Notes under the pieces: model-generated | Told to the model about the DNA's origin: nothing | Database searches by the model: none | What the model saw: the letters and a program-made list of their open reading frames with translations, nothing else | Shown: positions 59,538-64,000 of the stretch, piece after piece | Layout of the letters: each line of letters opens with the position of its first letter | Numbering within the stretch: the first letter of the stretch is position 1 | Assembly (NCBI RefSeq): GCF_006715085.1 | Contig: NZ_VFMM01000001.1 | Coordinates: 744,001-808,000, forward strand | Direction of reading: 5' to 3' | DNA from: Kribbella jejuensis | Lineage (GTDB): Bacteria > Actinomycetota > Actinomycetes > Propionibacteriales > Kribbellaceae | Length of the DNA stretch: 64,000 bases | Program-made: the position numbers and the translations under genes

Positions 59538-60971
59538 ATGTCATCAGCTCCGGCAACTGTCATAGCAGGCGCCCCGCGCTCGCTGCGGGAGGCGTGGGTC
59601 GCGTTGGCCGGCCTCTCGGCGGTGTTTCTGTTCGAGATGCTCGACAATTCGATCCTCAACGTCGCGCTGCCCACCATCGGCCGCGAACTGCGCGCGTCGA
59701 CGACGCAACTACAGTGGGTCGCCGGCGCGTACGCAGTGGTGTTCGGCGGGCTGATGCTCGCGTTCGGGGCGGTCGCGGACCGGTTCGGGCGGCGCCGGGT
59801 GATGCTCGCCGGGCTGGTACTGCTCGCAGCGGCGAGTCTGGCAACGGCGTTCGTGCGCTCGGTCGAGCAGCTGATCGCCGTACGTGTCGCGATGGGCGTC
59901 GCGGCCGCGATGACGACACCGGGGTCGATGGCGCTGACCTTCCGGTTGTTCGAGGACGACGGGCTGCGGGTACGCGCGACGACGCTGATCTCGACGGTCG
60001 GATTGATCGGGTTGGCGATCGGGCCGACAGCGGGTGGTTTCGTACTCGCGGTCGCGCCGTGGCAGGTGCTGTTGCTGGTGAACGTACCGATCGCGGTGCT
60101 GGCGATCATCGGTATCCGCCGCGGCATCGTTGCCGATCAGGCCGCCGACCTGCACCGCGATCCGATGGATGTGGTTGGCGCGATCCTCGGTACGACGACG
60201 ATCGTGCTGGCGTTGGTCGCACCGACACTGATCGTCAACGAGGGCGCGGGGTCGTGGATCCCGTGGGCGTTCACGGGCGCGGCCGTCCTCGGAGCCGTCG
60301 CGTTCGTCGTCCGCGAGCGCGCTACGCAGTACCCGCTCCTCGATCTCAGGCTCGTGGCGCATCCACTGGTGTCCAGTGGCCTGGCGTTCAAGGCGGCCGC
60401 CGGGCTGGCGACCGCCGGGCTCGGGTACCTCGTGACGCTCCAGCTCCAGCTCGACTGGCGCTGGACTCCAGTCCTCGCCTCGCTCGGCCTACTCCCCGAG
60501 GTGGTCGTACTCGTCGCCGGAGGCGCACTGATCCGCCCGTTCGTCGAACGCGTCGGTCTCGAGCGCGCCGCGTGGACCAGCGCCGTGTCCGTCGTCCTCG
60601 GTCTGGCCGTGTACGGCGTGCTCGGTCGCCTCGGCTACCTCTGGGTCGCCGTCGCCCTGGTCCTGGTGGCCGCGGGCATGCGCGTCGTCGGAGTGGTTGC
60701 CGGAGTCAACGTACTGCGTGGTCTACCGAAGAACCGCACCACCATCGGCGCCGCTCTCACCGACACCGCCACAGAGGTAACGTCCGGCGCCGGCCTTGCC
60801 ATCACCGGCACCGTCCTCGCGTCGATCTTCACCGGGCCAATCACCAGCCCGCACTGGACCGCCCACCAGACCGCCCAGTTCCACACCGCGACCACCACAG
60901 CCGCCCTGACGCTGACCGGCCTGGCCGCCGCACTGGTTGCCTACGGCATCATCCGCGCGAGGCGAGCCTGA
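59538..60971 (+). CDS. MFS efflux transporter (DHA2-type, about 14 helices)
   Basis: The 477-residue protein begins with LDNSILNVALPTIGRELRAS (motif D1 of 14-helix drug/H+ antiporters), has motif A-like GAVADRFGRRRVMLAG and motif C-like GPTAGGFVL. It is divergent from a tetR gene and presumably repressed by it. The substrate is unknown. Confidence 0.9.
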   Translation: MSSAPATVIAGAPRSLREAWVALAGLSAVFLFEMLDNSILNVALPTIGRELRASTTQLQWVAGAYAVVFGGLMLAFGAVADRFGRRRVMLAGLVLLAAASLATAFVRSVEQLIAVRVAMGVAAAMTTPGSMALTFRLFEDDGLRVRATTLISTVGLIGLAIGPTAGGFVLAVAPWQVLLLVNVPIAVLAIIGIRRGIVADQAADLHRDPMDVVGAILGTTTIVLALVAPTLIVNEGAGSWIPWAFTGAAVLGAVAFVVRERATQYPLLDLRLVAHPLVSSGLAFKAAAGLATAGLGYLVTLQLQLDWRWTPVLASLGLLPEVVVLVAGGALIRPFVERVGLERAAWTSAVSVVLGLAVYGVLGRLGYLWVAVALVLVAAGMRVVGVVAGVNVLRGLPKNRTTIGAALTDTATEVTSGAGLAITGTVLASIFTGPITSPHWTAHQTAQFHTATTTAALTLTGLAAALVAYGIIRARRA

Positions 60972-61075
60972 TCCGCAACCCGAGAGCCCTCCCGGGGACC
61001 GGAGAGAGGCTATGGCGTCTTCCTGGTCCCCAGGACCTCTTCCCGGTCCGCAGCCGAGCCGGGTGCGCGCGTAAA

Positions 61076-61105
61076 CGCCCCCGCCTGGTGAGGCAGGCGG
61101 GGGCG
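61076..61105 (-). terminator. Terminator after glgP
   Basis: CGCCCCCGCCT and AGGCGGGGGCG form a perfect 11-bp stem with an 8-base loop, just after the glgP stop. It may also serve the convergent MFS gene. Confidence 0.85.
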
Positions 61106-61111
61106 TGTCTC

Positions 61112-63721
61112 TCAGATGGTGTTGGACCAGAACTCCGAGCCGGCGGGGAGGTCGGGGGTGGTGGGGTCGTCGGGGTCGGACGGGCCGGCGGCGAGGCCGA
61201 GTTCGGCGGCGGAGGCGAGGCCCTTGTGGTTCGGGACGACGCGGACCGTGTAACCGAACGGACCGGTGCGGTCCAGCTTCAGCTCGCCCTCGTAGCGGTG
61301 CCGGTTGCCCTCGTACGTCTCGGCCAGCGACAGCGTGGCGCGGACCGGATCGGTGATCTCGTCGTTGGCGTCGACGCGACCGTGCAGGACCTCGACACAG
61401 ATGTCCGACGGCTCGAGACCACCGAGGGCGGCGAACGCCCGGATCCCGACCGTCGTACCGAGCTGCGGTACGTCGCCGAGACCCTGCAGCTCCACGTGGT
61501 CGACCCGGATCTCCGGCCACGCGGCGCGGACCTTCTGCTTCCAGGCGGCCAGCTCACGCGCACCGTCGTACGTCGAGTTCAACGCACGCGAGGACTGCGC
61601 GGCCGGTACGTACAGCTGCTCGACGTAGTCGCGGACCATCCGGGTCGCGAGCACCTTCGGGCCGAGCTCCTTGATCGTGTGCCGGAGCATCTCGATCCAG
61701 CGGCCCGGGACCTCACCGTCGTAGAACCGCGGCGCGACCTGCTTCTCGATGATGTCGTACAGCGCGTGCGCCTCGAGGTCGTCGCGGCGCTCGGTGTCCT
61801 CGATCCCCTCGGCGGACGGGATCGCCCAGCCGAACTCGTCGTCGTACCACTCGTCCCACCAGCCGTCCCGGATGGACAGGTTGAGCGCGCCGTTCAGCGC
61901 CGCCTTCATGCCCGACGTACCGCAGGCCTCGTACGGACGCAGCGGGTTGTTCAGCCACACGTCGCAGCCCGGGTACATCGGCTGCGCGAGCGCGATGTCG
62001 TAGTCCGGTACGAACACGATCCGGTGCCGCACCTCCGGGTCGTCGGCGAAGCGGACCATCTCCTGGATGAGCTTCTTGCCGCCCTCGTCGTGCGGGTGCG
62101 CCTTGCCGGCGATGACGATCTGCACCGGCCGCTGCGGGTGCAGCAGCAGCGCCTTCAGCCGGGCCGGGTCGCGCAGCATCAGCGTCAGCCGCTTGTACGA
62201 CGGGACGCGCCGCGCGAAGCCCATCGTCAGGATGCCGGGGTCGAGGATCGAGTCGACCCAACCGAGCTCGGCCTCGCTGGCGCCCCGGTTCAGCCAGGAC
62301 TGCCGCACCCGCGCGCGGGTGTCGTCGATGAACCGCTGGCGGAGCAGCCGCTTGGTCTCCCAGATCTGCGCGTCGGTGGTCTTGTCCAGACCCTCGAACA
62401 CCTCGTCGCCCTCGGTCGTGTAGTTCGCGTAGGTCAGGTCGTGGATCTCGCGCGCGACCCACGTCGGCGCGTGTACGCCGTTGGTGATCGAGGTGATCGG
62501 TACGTCGATCGGGTCGAAGCTCGGCCACAGCCCCGCGAACATCCCGCGGCTGACCACGCCGTGCAGCTTCGACACACCGTTGGCGCGCTGGGCCAGCCGC
62601 AGCCCCATGATCGCCATGTTGAACAGCGCCGGGTCGCCGCCCTCGAAGTCCTCGGCGCCGAGCTCGAGGATCCGCTCGACCGGGACGCCCGGACCGAACA
62701 CGTCCGGCGAGAAGTGCTGCTGGATCAGCTCGACCGGGAACCGGTCGATACCGGCCGGCACCGGGGTGTGCGTGGTGAAGACGGTGCCGCCGCGGTTCAC
62801 CTCGAGCGCGGTGTCGAAGTCGAGGCCCTTCTCGACCGACAGCTCGCGGATCCGCTCGACGCCGAGGAAGCCGGCGTGGCCCTCGTTGGTGTGGAACACC
62901 TCGGGCGCGGCGTGACCGGTGATCCGGCAGTACGTACGCACCGCGCGGACACCGCCGACGCCGAGCAGCAGCTCCTGGAGCAGCCGGTGCTCGGTCGAAC
63001 CGCCGTACAGCCGGTCGGTCACCTCGCGCTCGGACGGCTCGTTCTCCTCGATGTCGGAGTCGAGCATCAGCAGCGGCACGCGGCCGACCTGGGCGACCCA
63101 GATCTGCGCGTGCAGCTCGCGGTTGCCGGGCAGCGTCAGCGTGACGGTCGCCGGGGTCTCACCGTCGCGGAGCAGGCTGATCGGCAGCCCGTCCGGGTCC
63201 ACCAGCGGGTAACGCTCCTGCTGCCAGCCCTCGGCGTTCAGCGACTGCGCGAAGTAGCCGTGCCGGTACAGCAGGCCGACGCCGATCAGCGGGACGCCGA
63301 GGTCGCTGGCCGCCTTCAGGTGGTCACCGGCGAGGATGCCGAGACCGCCGGAGTACTGCGGCAGGACGTGGGTGATGCCGAACTCCGGCGAGAAGTACGC
63401 GACCGCGTCGAGCGGTGAACCGCCCGCGGTCTGGAACCACCGGTCGTCGGTCACGTAGCTGTCCAGGTCGGCTACCGCCAGTTCGAGGCGGCGCAGGAAA
63501 GCATGGTCGTTCGCCAGCTCGTCGAGCCGGGCCGCCGGGATCTCACCGAGCAGCTTGACCGGGTCACCGCCGGTGCTCCGCCACAGCTGCGGGTCGACGG
63601 CCTCGAAGACGTCCTGCGTCTCCGGGTGCCAGGCCCAGCGGAGGTTGTTCACCAGGGTGCCCAGACCGGTCAGCGGCTCGGGCAGGACAGGGCGGACGGA
63701 GAATCGTCGTATCGCTCGCAC
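61112..63721 (-). CDS. glgP: Alpha-glucan phosphorylase
   Basis: Releases glucose 1-phosphate from glycogen ends using PLP. The 869-residue protein is the actinobacterial short GT35 form. It begins VRAIRRFSVRPVLPEPLTGLG, has YFSPEFGITHVLPQYSGGLGILAGDHLKAASDLG, and the PLP Lys in EACGTSGMKAALNGALN. GTG at 63721 is preferred over an ATG 48 bases upstream because it matches the family N-terminus. It is divergent from glgE. Confidence 0.93.
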   Translation of the reverse strand: MRAIRRFSVRPVLPEPLTGLGTLVNNLRWAWHPETQDVFEAVDPQLWRSTGGDPVKLLGEIPAARLDELANDHAFLRRLELAVADLDSYVTDDRWFQTAGGSPLDAVAYFSPEFGITHVLPQYSGGLGILAGDHLKAASDLGVPLIGVGLLYRHGYFAQSLNAEGWQQERYPLVDPDGLPISLLRDGETPATVTLTLPGNRELHAQIWVAQVGRVPLLMLDSDIEENEPSEREVTDRLYGGSTEHRLLQELLLGVGGVRAVRTYCRITGHAAPEVFHTNEGHAGFLGVERIRELSVEKGLDFDTALEVNRGGTVFTTHTPVPAGIDRFPVELIQQHFSPDVFGPGVPVERILELGAEDFEGGDPALFNMAIMGLRLAQRANGVSKLHGVVSRGMFAGLWPSFDPIDVPITSITNGVHAPTWVAREIHDLTYANYTTEGDEVFEGLDKTTDAQIWETKRLLRQRFIDDTRARVRQSWLNRGASEAELGWVDSILDPGILTMGFARRVPSYKRLTLMLRDPARLKALLLHPQRPVQIVIAGKAHPHDEGGKKLIQEMVRFADDPEVRHRIVFVPDYDIALAQPMYPGCDVWLNNPLRPYEACGTSGMKAALNGALNLSIRDGWWDEWYDDEFGWAIPSAEGIEDTERRDDLEAHALYDIIEKQVAPRFYDGEVPGRWIEMLRHTIKELGPKVLATRMVRDYVEQLYVPAAQSSRALNSTYDGARELAAWKQKVRAAWPEIRVDHVELQGLGDVPQLGTTVGIRAFAALGGLEPSDICVEVLHGRVDANDEITDPVRATLSLAETYEGNRHRYEGELKLDRTGPFGYTVRVVPNHKGLASAAELGLAAGPSDPDDPTTPDLPAGSEFWSNTI

Positions 63722-63770
63722 CGGGACACCGTACCGGGCGACGGTGCGCAAAACACCCTCGGGATGCATC

Positions 63771-63799
63771 GATCTTGCAACGCGAGCAAGATTTTGCAG
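63771..63799. promoter_or_regulatory. CTTGCAA-type repeats between glgP and glgE
   Basis: CTTGCAA (63774-63780), GCAAG (63786-63790) and TTTTGCAG (63792-63799) occur within 26 bases. Similar CTTGCAG/CTTGCAAG repeats are bound by LacI-type maltose and amylase regulators in streptomycetes, so this may be an operator for a sugar-responsive repressor of both genes. Confidence 0.45.
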
Positions 63800-63883
63800 C
63801 CCGGTGTGTCACGAGCGGACTGTGGGAACCGATAACGTCAGACCTGCAGTGCTCGCCATTCGAACAGGGAGTTCATCCACGCC

Positions 63884-64000
63884 ATGACTGGGCGCATCCC
63901 GATCACCGACGTCACCCCGACCGTCGACGCCGGAGCGTATCCGGCCAAGGCAGCCGTCGGCGAGACGTTCACCATCGCCGCGACCGTGTTCCGTGAGGGC
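63884..64000 (+). CDS. glgE: Maltosyltransferase GlgE (3' end outside window)
   Basis: Only the first 39 codons lie in the window: MTGRIPITDVTPTVDAGAYPA and the following residues to TVFREG. This matches the N-terminus of GlgE (alpha-1,4-glucan:maltose-1-phosphate maltosyltransferase), which opens RIPITDV and reaches a VxATVFREG segment. GlgE extends alpha-glucans using maltose 1-phosphate made from trehalose. Its divergence from glgP is as in mycobacteria. The catalytic domain is not visible here. Confidence 0.88.
   Translation, partial: MTGRIPITDVTPTVDAGAYPAKAAVGETFTIAATVFREG

Noticed and set aside
59594..63418. Very long (1274-residue) plus-strand frame opposite glgP and within the MFS gene
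   Set aside because: It crosses both genes, has Arg-rich low-complexity content and no domain; it is a shadow frame.

Overview
The window is GC-rich, densely coded chromosomal DNA from an actinobacterium. GTG starts, leaderless-type promoters, 4-base ATGA/GTGA gene overlaps, LexA-type SOS boxes and mycobacterium-like gene order all support this. The order leuB, serA, ilvC-ilvN-ilvB, gatBAC, an ACT gene, ligA, a MetE-like gene, mnmA, cysteine desulfurase, etfA-etfB, methyltransferase, acyltransferase, methyltransferase, enoyl-CoA hydratase follows the M. tuberculosis Rv2995c-Rv3039c block. Cobalamin-controlled nrdAB and the citramalate route fit a soil actinomycete, and a Nocardioidaceae/Kribbella-like organism is my best guess, not proven. 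I saw no rRNA, tRNA, CRISPR, prophage or insertion sequence.

Layout. 1-6.1 kb: end of a Fic protein, a DinB-like gene behind a perfect LexA box, then a cobalamin riboswitch and nrdA-nrdB; NrdB lacks the radical tyrosine (class Ic type). 6.1-9.8 kb: an unknown protein with kinase-like traces, and a marR-MFS-isochorismatase operon with a perfect palindromic operator. 9.8-22.3 kb: branched-chain amino acid and serine genes (cimA with an ACT-like partner, ilvE, leuB with a coupled microprotein, serA, ilvC, ilvN, ilvB). Both cimA and ilvB carry transcription attenuators with short leader peptides containing Ile/Val/Leu codons. 22.4-24.1 kb: a methyltransferase and a ZTP riboswitch controlling a compact stand-alone AICAR-transformylase-like gene. 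24.1-26.9 kb: a four-gene operon (2-hydroxyacid dehydrogenase, BNR-repeat protein, MoaD-like carrier, P-loop kinase). 27-29.7 kb: a flavoprotein/methyltransferase pair for 10-methyl branched fatty acids.

29.7-43 kb: a sugar-dehydrogenase-like lipoprotein, a stress protein, gatBAC, an ACT protein, two membrane proteins of unknown function, ligA, a MetE-like protein, mnmA and cysteine desulfurase. 43-51.1 kb: a coiled-coil membrane protein, etfA/etfB, and a group of methyltransferases, an acyltransferase and an enoyl-CoA hydratase that matches the mycobacterial Rv3030-Rv3039c genes but lacks the GH57 and glycosyltransferase members. 51.2-53.3 kb: two coupled Gfo/Idh/MocA dehydrogenases. 53.4-64 kb: glgX, an SGNH hydrolase, a marR/unknown/merR/transglutaminase run, a tetR-MFS divergent pair, and divergent glgP and glgE (cut by the window end).

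The recurring theme is RNA-level control of core metabolism: deoxynucleotide synthesis responds to B12, isoleucine/valine/leucine synthesis to charged tRNA, and a purine-type gene to ZTP. Every functional call rests on reading motifs in the sequence; no database search was run.
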